Assembly: GCA_905221605.1 (NCBI GenBank)
Contig: CAJNDS010002346.1
Span: 558,001-622,000, forward strand
DNA length: 64,000 nt
Direction: 5' to 3'
Origin: Symbiodinium natans
Taxonomy: Eukaryota; Sar; Dinophyceae; Suessiales; Symbiodiniaceae
Shown here: positions 1 through 9,700 of the stretch, in pieces
Position numbering within the stretch: the stretch's first letter is position 1
How the letters are laid out: each line of letters opens with the position of its first letter
The notes under the pieces: model-generated
What the model was told of the DNA's origin: nothing
Databases searched by the model: none
The model's input: the letters and a program-made list of their open reading frames with translations, nothing else
Made by a program: the position numbers and the translations under genes

Positions 1-690
1 GATCCGTCCGTCCTTCGTCCTTGCAGACATATGTGGTGCATCCGTGGTGCAGTTTCGACCCCCTGAAACAGAGACTCAGGTCATCTGCAAGTCATCTGTA
101 AGCCTACATACGCAGGGCCTGTAGAAGGCCCCCCAAATAAGGCCCCAAGGGGGCAACCCGGTGGCTCAAAAGTGTTCGATTTCCAATGAATTTAGCAAAG
201 AATTCATATGGAAGAAATGACTCCTTCATTTTTCAGATCCGGGCCTGCAGAAGGCCCCCCACATAACCACTTGGGTGGAAACAGGATTGGCCAAAAGTCC
301 TTCCGTCCGTTCTCCGTCCTTCCAAACCTATGCGGCGCGTCCTTGGTGCAGTTTCGGCCCCCTGAAACAGAGACTCAGGTAACATGCAGGGCCTGTAGAA
401 GGCCCCCCCTTCAAGGCCAAAAGGGGGGAACCCCCTTTTGGCCCCAATGAATGTAGCAAAGAGTTCATATGGAAGAAATGACCCCCTCATTTTTCATATC
501 CGTCCGCCGTCATCTGTAAGCCCATACGCAGCCTGTAGATGGCTCCCCAAATAAGGCCCAAAGGAGGCAACCCGGGATTGGCTCGAAAGCGCTTGGTTTC
601 CAATGAATTTAGCAAAGAATTCATATGGAAGAAATGACCCCTTTATTTTTCAGACCCGGGCCTGTAGAAGGCCCCCCACATAAGGCGGAG
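1..690. repeat. Tandem satellite, about three imperfect copies
   Basis: The block AATTCATATGGAAGAAATGA recurs near 200, 460 and 615 (one base differs in the second copy), each time followed by a T-rich stretch and a CCGGGCCTGTAGAAGGCCCC-like palindromic segment. The module with CCCCCTGAAACAGAGACTCAGG recurs at about 60 and 360. Copies have unequal spacing (about 255 and 158 bp), so it is a rearranged satellite rather than a gene. Open frames here are by-products of the repeats. Confidence 0.75.
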
Positions 691-699
691 CCAGGATGC

Positions 700-1575
700 G
701 TTGAGTTTTCCAGGTCTGGACCCCCCAAACGTCAGGTTTGGACCCCCCAAACGTTGCGGTTTCCAGGTTTGGACCCCGCAAACATCAGGTTTGGACCCCC
801 CAAACGTTGAGGTTTCCAGGTTTGGACCCCCCAAACGTCAAGTTTGGACCCCCCAAACGTTGAGTTTTCCAGGTTTGGACCCCCCAAACGTCAGGTTTGG
901 ACCCCCCAAACGTTTCCAGGTTTGGACCCCCCAAACGTCAGGTTTGGATCCCCCAAACGTTGAGGTATCCAGGTTTGGACCCCCCAAACGTCAGTTTGGA
1001 CCCCCCAAACGTCAGGTTTGGACCCCCCAAACGTTGAGGTTTCCAGGACCCCCAAACGTCAGGTTTCCCCCAAACGTTGAGGTTTCCAGGTTTGGACCCC
1101 GCAAACATCAGGTTTGGACCCCCCAAACGTTGAGGTTTCCAGGTTTGGACCCCCCAAACGTCAAGTTTGGACCCCCCAAACGTTTCCAGGTTTGGACCCC
1201 CCAAACGTCAGGTTTGGACCCCCCAAACGTTGAGGTATCCAGGTTTGGACCCCCCAAACGTCAGGTTTGGACCCCCCAAACGTTGAGGTATCCAGGTTTG
1301 GACCCCCCAAACGTCAGTTTGGACCCCCCAAACGTCAGGTTTGGACCCCCCAAACGTTGAGGTTTCCAGGACCCCCAAACGTCAGGTTTCCCCCAAACGT
1401 TGAGGTTTCCAGGTTTGGACCCCCCAAACGTCAGGTTTGGACCCCCCAAACGTTGAGGTTTCCAGGTTTGGACCCCCCAAACGTTGAGGTTTCCAGGTTT
1501 GGACCCCCCAAACGTCAGGTTTGGACCCCCAAACGTTGAGGTTTCCAGGTTTGGACCCCCCAAACATCAGGTTTG
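700..1575. repeat. GTTTGG-ACCC-CCCAAAC minisatellite
   Basis: About forty units of a 17-26 bp motif built on GTTTGGACCCCCCAAACGT, joined by either CAG or TGAGGTTTCCAG. Each unit is a short inverted repeat (GTTTGG...CCAAAC), so single strands could form serial hairpins. Open frames on both strands reflect the repeat period and are not called as genes. Confidence 0.9.
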
Positions 1576-1646
1576 CGGGGCAAAATCGGGCAAGACTTGC
1601 ATCTGCAGCCAGCTTCAATGGGTTGAAAGTGGAAACTTCTGCACAT

Positions 1647-2096
1647 CTAAACGGCTTGTGTCATCTTTGAGGCCACTGGAACAATCATCTGAGTGCGCGT
1701 GGAACTGAGGGAGCACTGGGGAAACAATGGGACGAAAACAAGAACTAGCGAAAGCCCCACGGCAGGTTTGAGGGTGCTGTCAATTGTGTAAACAGTCACT
1801 GTCCACACGCCAAGCGTTCGACTAAGTTCAAGACGTTTCGGCAGCGAGGTCGGAAGGAAGTGGCGTGCGCATCTTCTGGCGTCGCCAGAGAATATGGCCA
1901 CGCAATGGAGGCATTTCCACTGCTTGCATTTCTTCTCAGCTGGAACTTGGACCTCCTGTCGTCCTGCATAAAAGGTACGGACGTTCTTTGTCTCACCCGG
2001 AGCCACTGCGACCAAGTGCTTCTCAAGCAAGGCCATGACCTCTCGGTTGTCCCGGTCATCACCATGACGCCGCCCCATGGCGCCACAAACGACCAC
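1647..2096 (-). CDS. BED-type zinc-finger fragment (hAT-like transposase N-terminus or domesticated relative)
   Basis: Open frame of 149 codons. About residues 45-75 read ...RTFYAG...KQWKCLHCVAIFSGDARRC..., that is WKCxxC followed by a basic SGDARRCARHF helix, the layout of the BED finger that precedes hAT transposases and some host DNA-binding proteins. The upstream part is acidic/basic (NREVMALLEKHLV). After about residue 95 the composition changes and no transposase core follows, so this is either a first exon or a decayed copy. The start is uncertain because an intron may lie upstream. Family assignment is by motif only. Confidence 0.5.
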   Translation of the reverse strand: MVVCGAMGRRHGDDRDNREVMALLEKHLVAVAPGETKNVRTFYAGRQEVQVPAEKKCKQWKCLHCVAIFSGDARRCARHFLPTSLPKRLELSRTLGVWTVTVYTIDSTLKPAVGLSLVLVFVPLFPQCSLSSTRTQMIVPVASKMTQAV

Positions 2097-2515
2097 AGAA
2101 CAGGGAGAACAGGGCCGCAGGGTGCGAAGTTCTAAGTTTCAACCCCTTGGAATGTAGCTTGGGCTCAGCCTGTCTTTTCCGGACGAGCAGAATGCAGCAA
2201 TCTTTGTAAAATGAAGATCTGCACCTGTTCTGGGGGCCTCGTCATTTCTTTTGCGGTGTCAAAACAGCAGCAGACATGCAGGCCAGGCCTTGCTTGGATC
2301 TAACTCAGCGTTGCTTGAATGTAGTCACAATGTAGTCTATCCCTGAAAAGACCAAACACGCCACTTTGAAGACTGCATAGGATCAGTTCCATGATAACAC
2401 GTAGCACGCGTAAAAAATATCACGGCGGCTGAGTTAAGAAAAAAACGTGCACGTGGCTTTCAGTTCAACGTGAAGTTATAACGCATTACACACGTGAAAA
2501 ACCCTACCTAGGCGA
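2097..2515. other. Unique spacer
   Basis: Unique moderate-GC DNA between the BED-finger frame and the first telomere-like tract. No long frame, splice-supported exon or repeat seen. Confidence 0.5.
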
Positions 2516-2691
2516 TGAACCCCGAAACCCTCCTCTTAGAACTGGCAAATCCCCCGCCCCCAATTCAACATAAGTATACATCTATCAGTCCAAAGCCCTC
2601 CTTTGGATCACTGGGCCCTAGAAGGCCTAAACCCCTAAACCCCCTAAACCCCCAAACCCAAAGACTTACCCCAAACCCCTACAGGAGAGTT

Positions 2692-2786
2692 AGGGTTTAG
2701 GGTTTAGGGTTTAGGGTTTAGGGTTTAGGGTTTAGGGTTTAGGGTTTAGGGTTTAGGGTTTAGGGTTTAGGGTTTAGGGTTTAGGG
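2692..2786. repeat. Interstitial TTTAGGG array
   Basis: Thirteen near-perfect TTTAGGG units, G-rich on the plus strand, preceded by C-rich CCCTAAA-like units at 2625-2675: a head-to-head arrangement. It is the first of the telomere-type tracts that recur through to 61.9 kb. Confidence 0.95.
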
Positions 2787-2821
2787 CCGAGGGGCTTAGG
2801 GCTTAGGGCTTAGGGGTCCGA

Positions 2822-2894
2822 AGGGCTCCTTGACCGGACAGAAGTCGGGCAAGCCCTTCCCCGAGGCGGTGTCGAAGGTGGTCTTGATGGGGCC
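2822..2894 (-). CDS. Candidate internal exon
   Basis: Block between two telomere-like tracts. Minus strand: acceptor TCTCCAG|GG, then a frame reading GPIKTTFDTASGKGLPDF with almost every third base G or C. The downstream border has no GT; GTCAAG within the block is a possible donor. The plus strand is also open, so strand is a judgement. Confidence 0.35.
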
Positions 2895-3123
2895 CTGGAG
2901 ACTCTTAGGGTTTGGGGCTTAGAGTTTAGGGTTTAGGGTTCAGGGTTCAGGGTTTAGGGTTTAGAGCTTAGGGATTAGGGTAGTTTCTTGGCCCCTCTTA
3001 AAAATTTGCCCTTACAAGGGGAGGGTTTCGGGTTTGGGGGTTTAGGGTCGGTCTAGGCATGGTCCCTGCGGATGGGTTTGAAAAAGGGGGACCCCTTATA
3101 CACCCTAGACAACCCAAGGGCCT

Positions 3124-3252
3124 ATACTACTACTATGTGCTTAAGAGAACCACAAGAACCAAAAGGTGATGTTTCCCATATTCGCCTAGAAGGAAGAATG
3201 TTGTCTATTGTACTTTGTATATATTTATCTTTTTTTGTGGGTTCTTAAGCAC
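3124..3252. mobile_element. MITE family A (ATACTAC...GCTTAAGAACC), full copy
   Basis: Terminal inverted repeat ATACTAC..TGTGCTTAAGA.AACC at both ends of a 129-bp AT-rich interior ending in a T-run. Relatives: 13710-13846, 16964-17002 (left end), about 31990-32095 (right end), 51834-51949 and a degenerate copy at about 58790-58870. The 3' arm often carries a poly-G run. Flanking 3055-3120 resembles family D, so A seems inserted into D. Confidence 0.75.
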
Positions 3253-3398
3253 ATGGTAGTATATTCCCCCCCCCCCCCCCCGATACGAACTGTAGGGAGC
3301 TTATGCCTTAAGTACCCAGCTCTCTATCCCTGAGTAGAAGTAAGTTCTTGGAGGCTCGCCCCCTCCCCCCCCCCACCAACCCTACAGCCCTTGAATAC

Positions 3399-3510
3399 TT
3401 AGTTGCTGAGTTCAGAAGCCCCCCACGAAGTGCACACTTTCAGTTCTATTGGGGATTATAGTATCCCAAAAAGTGATAAGTGTACTCACTCAGCTGCTAA
3501 GAATAAGAAC
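3399..3510. mobile_element. Inverted-repeat element, family H
   Basis: About 110 bp running from TTAGTTGCTGAGTTC to CACTCAGCTGCTAAG, with TTTCAGTTCTAT in the middle. A second copy sits at 32948-33052 with the same ends and interior. Non-coding, MITE-like. Confidence 0.7.
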
Positions 3511-4147
3511 GGTGCTAGGGCCTGTATGCATTCTCGGCCTTATGGTGCTTCAAAAAAATATCAAGGGGCCCACCTAGCTTAGGGTTTAGGGTTTACGGCG
3601 CAGGGTTGACTTTAACTTCTCAAGGTTGAGCACACCCTGCTGACTTGCGCTGTTCCGTAAAAAGGAACCCAAGCCCGATCAAAACCCTAAAGCCCGAACC
3701 CTAAACCCAAAACCCAAAACCCAAACCCTAAACCCTCAATTAGGGTAAACCCTAACCCTAAACCCTAAACCCTAAACCCGAAACCCGAAACCCTAAACCC
3801 TAAACCCCAAACCCTAAACCCTAAACCCAGGTTAGGGTTGATCTGGGGACCCTAAGATGCCTTTCTGGTCTTTCCGACAATCAGGGTCACGATCATCGAC
3901 ACACCATCTGGACACCTGCCGCACCCATCTTCAGGATTTACGGCTTGGGGCCCCTAAACCCTAAACCCTAAACCCTAATCCCGTGCTGGTTTGGGGTTTA
4001 GGGTTTAGGGCTTCGCGCTTAAGATCGACATCTTGAGATACCCAGAGAGCCCAGTACACTTTTGGGGAATGGGCCTCGCATCTGAGGATCCCAACTACAA
4101 CTCAAGGTCTAATCCTTCAGGGATAGGGCGGTTTATGACAAAAGGAT

Positions 4148-4232
4148 GTACCTTATTGGGGTCCTTTGTTTCAAAAGGTGATCCTACTCTTTGGGGGTCT
4201 AAAGAAGGGGGCGCCCCTGAGGATCGTAAACC
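4148..4232. mobile_element. Dispersed element, family E (GGTACCTTATTGGGGTCC)
   Basis: Conserved core GTACCTTATTGGGGTCCT, a variable A/T stretch, then GATCCTACTNTTTGGGGGTC. Other copies: 7166-7246, 33810-33885, 53913-53992 and 58485-58556. The two half-sites are partial inverted complements. No coding potential. Confidence 0.65.
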
Positions 4233-4265
4233 TCCAGATGGGGCTCCTTGGGCCTAAAGATCATA

Positions 4266-4535
4266 CATGGTAGTTCAATGGTCCCTTAAATGGGGAGCCC
4301 TTATTATGGGTATTTCCACAATAGGGCTAACCCCCCTTTTTTTTGCTCCAAATAGACTAGAATCCCTGCAAGGGTCCCCCAAAAAGGGACCCCCTAGTCT
4401 CGAAAACTCCTTATTTACAGACTCTACCCTTGGTGTACCTTTTGAAACCCAAGGGCCCCTACATCAGAACCCTTTACGAAAGTTAAAGGGACCACATGAA
4501 AGGGCCCATGAAACCACTCTAGACACCGCTCCTTG
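4266..4535. mobile_element. Dispersed element, family D (CATGGTCCCTTAA...GGGACCATG)
   Basis: Begins TAGTTCAATGGTCCCTTAAA and ends AGGGACCACATGAAAG...GAAACCACTCT, an inverted pair of ATGGTCCC ends. Other copies: 5990-6136, 12355-12510, 22083-22195, 35564-35712 and a partial one at 3055-3120. The GGGACCCCTTATATACCC segment is shared. Confidence 0.65.
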
Positions 4536-4600
4536 GCCTCCCTGACATCCTAAGTTTAGGGCTTGGGGCTTAGGGTTTAGGGTCTAGGATTTAGGGCTAG

Positions 4601-4708
4601 GATTCCTTGGCTGCACTTAAGAGGGTAGCTAAAAATCAAAAATGTTTAGCTGCCTTTATTAAGAAACCCAATAAACCCAAAAAGGCTAAGGATCTAAAGT
4701 TACAGTAA
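4601..4708 (+). CDS. Candidate 3'-terminal exon, Lys-rich tail
   Basis: Acceptor GGGCTAG|GATTCC is followed by an in-frame stretch DSLAALKRVAKNQKCLAAF, then KKPNKPKKAKDLKLQ and a TAA stop. The Lys-rich end resembles a C-terminal tail. AT-richer than other exons here. No partner exon identified. Confidence 0.4.
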   Translation, partial: DSLAALKRVAKNQKCLAAFIKKPNKPKKAKDLKLQ

Positions 4709-4979
4709 AGCACCACAAAGGGATGGTTTATAAGGTTCAGGGTCCTTTGGTTAGGATCCCGTGGCATCTCCTGGTCGACTCTACACCAATCGGTCCAGCA
4801 ACCTGAAACTGCCAATGCTTAGGTTACACATTTTGCCCCCCCGAGGTTTAGGGTTTGGGGCCTAACCCTCCCCCCCCCCACCAAAAAAAAGGGAACCAGG
4901 TGGCCGTACCCCTAAATGTATAGCGTACGGGCCCTAATAATCATAGAGTAGGCAATTTATTGGGCCCTAAACCCTAAAC

Positions 4980-5056
4980 CCGTACTGGTAATCAGCGACG
5001 CGGCCTGAGGTAGAACGAGCAGTGACCGTCCTGCTACAGTGGCGGCACACATCACT
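4980..5056 (-). CDS. Candidate internal exon with CxxC
   Basis: Minus strand: acceptor CCGGGGAG|AGTGAT, frame SDVCRHCSRTVTARSTSGRV, then donor at GTTTAGGG: the telomere-like tract starts exactly at the exon end. Length 77 nt (phase 0 to 2). CRHC could be half of a zinc knuckle. Function unknown. Confidence 0.4.
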
Positions 5057-5390
5057 CTCCCCGGCCCTCAACACTCAACCTCAGAAAGGACCGAAACATC
5101 CCCCCAAACACCCAAACCCTAAACCCTGAACCCCAAACACCAAGAACACATAAACCCCAAACCCTAAAGCCAAAACACCTGACCCAAAAGCCAGAAAGGC
5201 TAATCCGCAAACCCCGAAGGCCTAAACATCTAACCCAACCCGCAAAGCCTAAACCCGCAAACCGAAACACCTGTACCCCGAGAACCAAAAAATGCCTTAA
5301 ACCCTAAACCCTAAACCCTGAACCCTGAACCCTGAACTTAAGGTTTAGGCTTTAGGGTTTAGGGTATAGGGGTTAAACCCTAAACCATTG

Positions 5391-5839
5391 TCGAGGACCT
5401 TGCACTGCGATCCCAAGCTGCAGATCGAAGACACAATTTACGGCCTGGCCCTTCATTAAGGAACCCTAAACCCTAAACCCGAAACCCTAACTAAACCCTA
5501 AACCCTAAACCCTAAACCCTAAACCCTAAACCCTAAACCGTAACCCTAAGCCCTAAACCGTTTTGGGGGGTCGGTGGGTTGTACAGGAACTGAGGGCCCA
5601 TAGCACTCGAGAACGTATTCCATATCGATCCCAGCAAGCCCCAAACCCGAAACCTGCAACCCCAAACTTTCCTTAACCCCAAGACCGTAACCCCTAAGCC
5701 CCATAAACCCGATACCTACGCACCCTAAACCGTAGAAACCCCTACACCCCATAAGCCAAAAACCCTGAGCCTTCTTGGTGATCTGGCTGCCATTGGGGTA
5801 AAACTCAAGCCTGGGCCAGCGGAAAGGGTCCTTCAAAAA
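5391..5839 (-). CDS. Spliced coding segment, three exons (5771-5839, 5559-5653, about 5391-5449)
   Basis: Exon 1: T-rich acceptor TATTGTCTGAACTAG|TTT, frame FLKDPFRWPRLEFYPNGSQI, GC donor AAG|GC. Exon 2: acceptor GTTGCAG|GTT, frame including AGIDMEYVLECYGPSVPV, donor CG|GTTTAGGG. The exon 1-2 join is phase 0. Exon 3 reads GQAVNCVFDLQLGIAVQG and ends TG|GTTTAGGG, but its phase does not match exon 2, so another exon may lie between. Introns are telomere-like repeats. No family recognised. Confidence 0.45.
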
Positions 5840-6188
5840 CTAGTTCAGACAATAGAAACTAAACCCTAAACCCACCCAAACCCATGCAAACCCATCTAAA
5901 CTCTAAGCCTGAACCCTAAACCCTGAATTCTAAACCCTAAACCCTGAACTCTAACCCTAAGCACTAAACCCTAAACCCATCTAAGGGTAGTTACATGGTC
6001 CCCTAGAATGGGCCCTTAAATGGGGACCCCTTATATACCCCGTATATACCCTACAAAACCCAAAGACCTGTACATCAAAACCTTTTAAAGAAGGTAACCT
6101 TACCGCTTTAAGGGAACATGAAACTTCCCATAGAGCCCACCTAAACCCTAAACCCTAAACCCTAAACCCCAAACCCTAAACCCTAAAC

Positions 6189-6358
6189 CCCAGAAGGTTT
6201 GGCGACATCGAGCTTGGGGGATCTGTGTTCTGTTTGCTTAGGGTTCAGCATCTCAAGTGCAAGCATTCACTAGTTTTGCAGCTTTTCAGGCGCGCGCGAA
6301 AGTACCCACCCACCATTGAGAGATTCACAACTTTCACGCGCCACCCAAGCCCTAGGCC
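6189..6358 (+). CDS. Open block, possible exon
   Basis: Between two CCCTAAA tracts, acceptor AACCCCAG|AAGG opens a 56-codon frame (RFGDIELGGSVFCLLRVQ... then Arg-rich) closed by a TAA supplied by the following CCCTAAA repeat. The minus strand is also partly open. Confidence 0.3.
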
Positions 6359-6688
6359 CTAAACCCTAAACGCTAGGCCCTGGACCTTAAACCCTACCGT
6401 AAGCGTCGGACCCTAAACCCTAGAACCTGAACCCTAAAACCTAAACCCTAAACCCTAAACCCTAAACCCTAGAACCTGAACCCTAAAACCTAAACCCAAA
6501 AACCCTTGGAACCCTTCTTGGAACCCGAAGCCTTGAACCCTAAACCTGGGGTTTTGGGCTTAGGGTTAAGGTTTAGGGTTTAGGGTTTAGGGTTTAGGGT
6601 TTAGGGTTTAGGGTTTAGCGTGTTTTCAGGTTCAGGGTTTGGTGTTTGGGGGCGTTGGGTTCGCCTGACAACAGGCACGTGCAGGGGT

Positions 6689-6704
6689 TGTCGGTTAACC
6701 GACA
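6689..6704. promoter_or_regulatory. Perfect 16-bp palindrome TGTCGGTTAACCGACA
   Basis: Two-fold symmetric over 16 bases and followed at once by GCTAGCTAGC, a 10-bp palindrome. It lies just past the proposed stop of the 6.7-12.1 kb gene. It could be a protein-binding site or a 3' hairpin; nothing decides between them. Confidence 0.35.
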
Positions 6705-6740
6705 GCTAGCTAGCCCATAGGGAATGAAGGAGTAGCACTA

Positions 6741-9700
6741 CTAGCAACTATGATCATACCCAGCCGTGCCCCGTTCCCTAACCAGAAGAGCGGTACTTAG
6801 GGCCGCCGCAGAATTTCGCTGATCCCCCCAGCAGTGAAGCACCTGCTGCACCTCACCCAGATCATGGGCAACTCGGGGTTCGAATTTCAGTGTTCCCGGC
6901 TTAGAGGGCTCTACATGCATGCGCGCTCGCGTTCTCGACCCCCTCCCCATCCCCCCCCCCCTCAACCCAGAAACAGCACGAACCGAAAGGGAGGGCCCTA
7001 AACCTTGACTCTTAACACTCACGGGGGAATGGGGTGGGGGAAGGGTGGGGTTGGGGGGGGGGGGGGGTTGTAGAGGATACAGAAGGTCAGACGGCCAGTT
7101 CTCCATATGATGGCTCCGGGGCCCGTCCCTGTGACTCATATGGGGGGGGGGGGTTACGATATTTGAGGTACCTTATTGTGATTCTTACTATGCGGGGATC
7201 CTACTATTTGGGGTCTACATTAGGGGTCTCTGATTTTCGTAAACCCCGTCATATTTCGAGTATTTGTTTGGCACCAAAAGCTTCTTGGAGAAACGGCAGA
7301 ATTAGTGCCCACGCAGATTGCTGAACACTCTTCAAAGTTCAGGGCGCTAAGGTCCGAGCCTCTGGGAATCCTAAACCCTAAACACCCTCAACCTCTGCGA
7401 GACTCCTTCCGCAAGCACACACAATCTCGACTGGCTCCCCGAATTCTGACGAATGCTCTGCCAGCAATCGTTCGTGTACAGAGACAGCAAGTGCTCCGCT
7501 TCCAAACAGAAGACTTCTGCCTGAACCTGTCTGGAAACTTGGACCGACGCGACACATCCTACGCAAAGTCATAAGAAGGAAAAGGTACCGTGAAAAAAAC
7601 ACAACTAAACCCCCTGAGACCATAACTCTCCCACAAACTAGGTTCTTTTCTTAAAAAAGCTTGTCATAGTTGCAACTACCTTTGTAAGGCATATTCATTC
7701 AAATATGTAAATAACCATATACACACATGTGAGCCATTTTTCACTTATTTAGATTTGTGGGTTTTCGATGTTAAGGCATTAAGGTTCCTTAAACAAATCC
7801 CAGCCACACTAAACCCTAAACCCTAAACCCTGAACCCCAAACCCTGAACCCTGAACCCTGAACCGTGAACCCTGAAACCTAAACCCTACGAAGCCTTGTG
7901 CTGCCACCAAACTGGGGCAGCGGCATGGACGAACCGCGCGGATAATTCTTCAGACATTCGGAGATCTGCACAGGGGTTAGCGGTTTAGGGTTTATGGGGA
8001 TTTGGGGTTGCGGGATTTAGGAATTTAGGGTCCATAAGGTTAAGGGATTTTGGGTTTAGGGTTAGGCTTCTAAGGTTTAGGGCGTTAAGGTTTAGGGTCC
8101 AAAGTTCGGGGTTGAGCGGTTTAGGGCTTAGGGAGTTCACAGGGCTTAGGGTTGCGGGTCTCCGGCCTATAGGGTTTAGGGTTTAGGGTTTGGGACCCTA
8201 AACCCTAAACCCTAAACCCTAAACCCTAAACCCTAAACCCTAAACCCTGAACCCTGAACCCTAAACCCTAAACCCTAACCGCTTGGGACTTCTCAAGGAC
8301 ATGCGAAACGGGTGCTTCCAAAAATCTGCAGTACTTCACCTACGCCCTCGACCTTGAAAACTTTTCCCGAAAACCTGTTCCCTTTTAGGGTTTAGGTTTT
8401 ACGGCTTTAGGGTTTAGGTTAGGCTTTAGGGATTAGAGTTCAGTTTAGGGTTTCGGGTTTAAGTGTAGGCGCTTAGAAGCCTTGTTGATCTTCCAAATGA
8501 CCTGGTTCACCCCACGGTTTTCCAAGACCTCGGCCTGGCACGTCAGGGATTCGTGGGCTAGGGTTTAGGGTCTAGGGTTTAGGGTTTAGGCCTCTGCAGC
8601 TTCGATGGCTGTGGGGTTGAGATTTGGGGATTTAGGGTGCAGGGAACTTAGGAATTTAGGGTTTTAGGGCTAAGGGATTTGGGGTGTAGGGTTATGGGTT
8701 TAGGGTTTAGGGTTAGGGGTTTAGGGTTTAAGGTTTAGGGTTTGGGGTTAAGGGTTTCGTCCCGCGAAAGAGGTTGTAAGCTTTGGGAGTGCGACATGGT
8801 CCACACCCTAGACCCCAAACCCTGAACCCTAAACCCTCAACACTCAACCCTAATTCCTGAACCCTAAACCCTAAACCCTCAACCCTAAACCCTCAACCCT
8901 AAACCCCAAACCCTGCCGCTTCGTTGGAAATCCCGGGGCTGTGTTGTGTCGGGACATGATGGTGACCCAAAAGGTGACATTCGTTAGGGCTTAGGGTTAA
9001 GGGTTAAGGGTTAAGGGTTAAGGGTTAAGGGTTTAGGGTTAAGGGTTAAGGGTTTAGGGTAAGAGAACCGACCTTGCAGCGAATGTCAAGGGACAAAAGG
9101 AGGGACCCTGATGCAGGACCTTAGGGGTTTCAGGGGTTACTTAGGGGCTACTTAGGTATATAGGGACAACACACAAGTATATACATAGGGATTATAGGGG
9201 TATATAGGGGAACAAGATTAAGGGTCCCTTCTAGGGGACCCTCCGTGTACCCCTTAAGAATACACCTCTAGTCTTGGCTAATGGATACCCCAAGTATGTT
9301 TACTGATTGGTAGGGAATGTGGGTGCAAGCTTCTGTTCGAGTTTCCGTAGAAGGATGCAAGGTACGATTCCTTGCTAAGAACATTCTGCGGTTTACGGTT
9401 GAATTCCTACACTCTAAACCCCTCGGTGGCCCGGTAACCATATTAGAATAAATAAGGGCGCCCCGTTTTGGGCTGGTTACTGTATAAGGGAAGCCATAAC
9501 CCAAAAAAAAAGGGGAAAAGGGTAACGCTGGGCTACCAAGACCCTAACACCTCAACCCTTCCAAGAATGCATCCCTAAACCCTAAACTCTAAACCCTAAA
9601 CCCTGAACCCCAGCAGGCTCACCTCCTTGGCCACTAGCCTCTGCAGTGGCCAGGAGGTCAGCGTCAGACCTTTTTCGGACTTGAGTTGGGGCTGAGGGTC

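Noticed and set aside
701-1563. 219-codon frame and its antisense partners
   Set aside because: Repeat-period artefact of the GTTTGG-CCAAAC minisatellite; the peptide is only GPPKRQVWTPQT-type repeats.
2690-2790. True chromosome end or telomere
   Set aside because: The tract is flanked on both sides by unique sequence, and scores of similar tracts in both orientations follow, so these are interstitial.
6870-6900. Possible tRNA T-arm (GGGGTTCGAATTTC)
   Set aside because: No matching stem after the loop, and no acceptor, D or anticodon arm can be laid out around it.
7034-7324. 96-codon plus frame
   Set aside because: Made of a poly-G run, a hairpin and a family E repeat; no protein-like composition.
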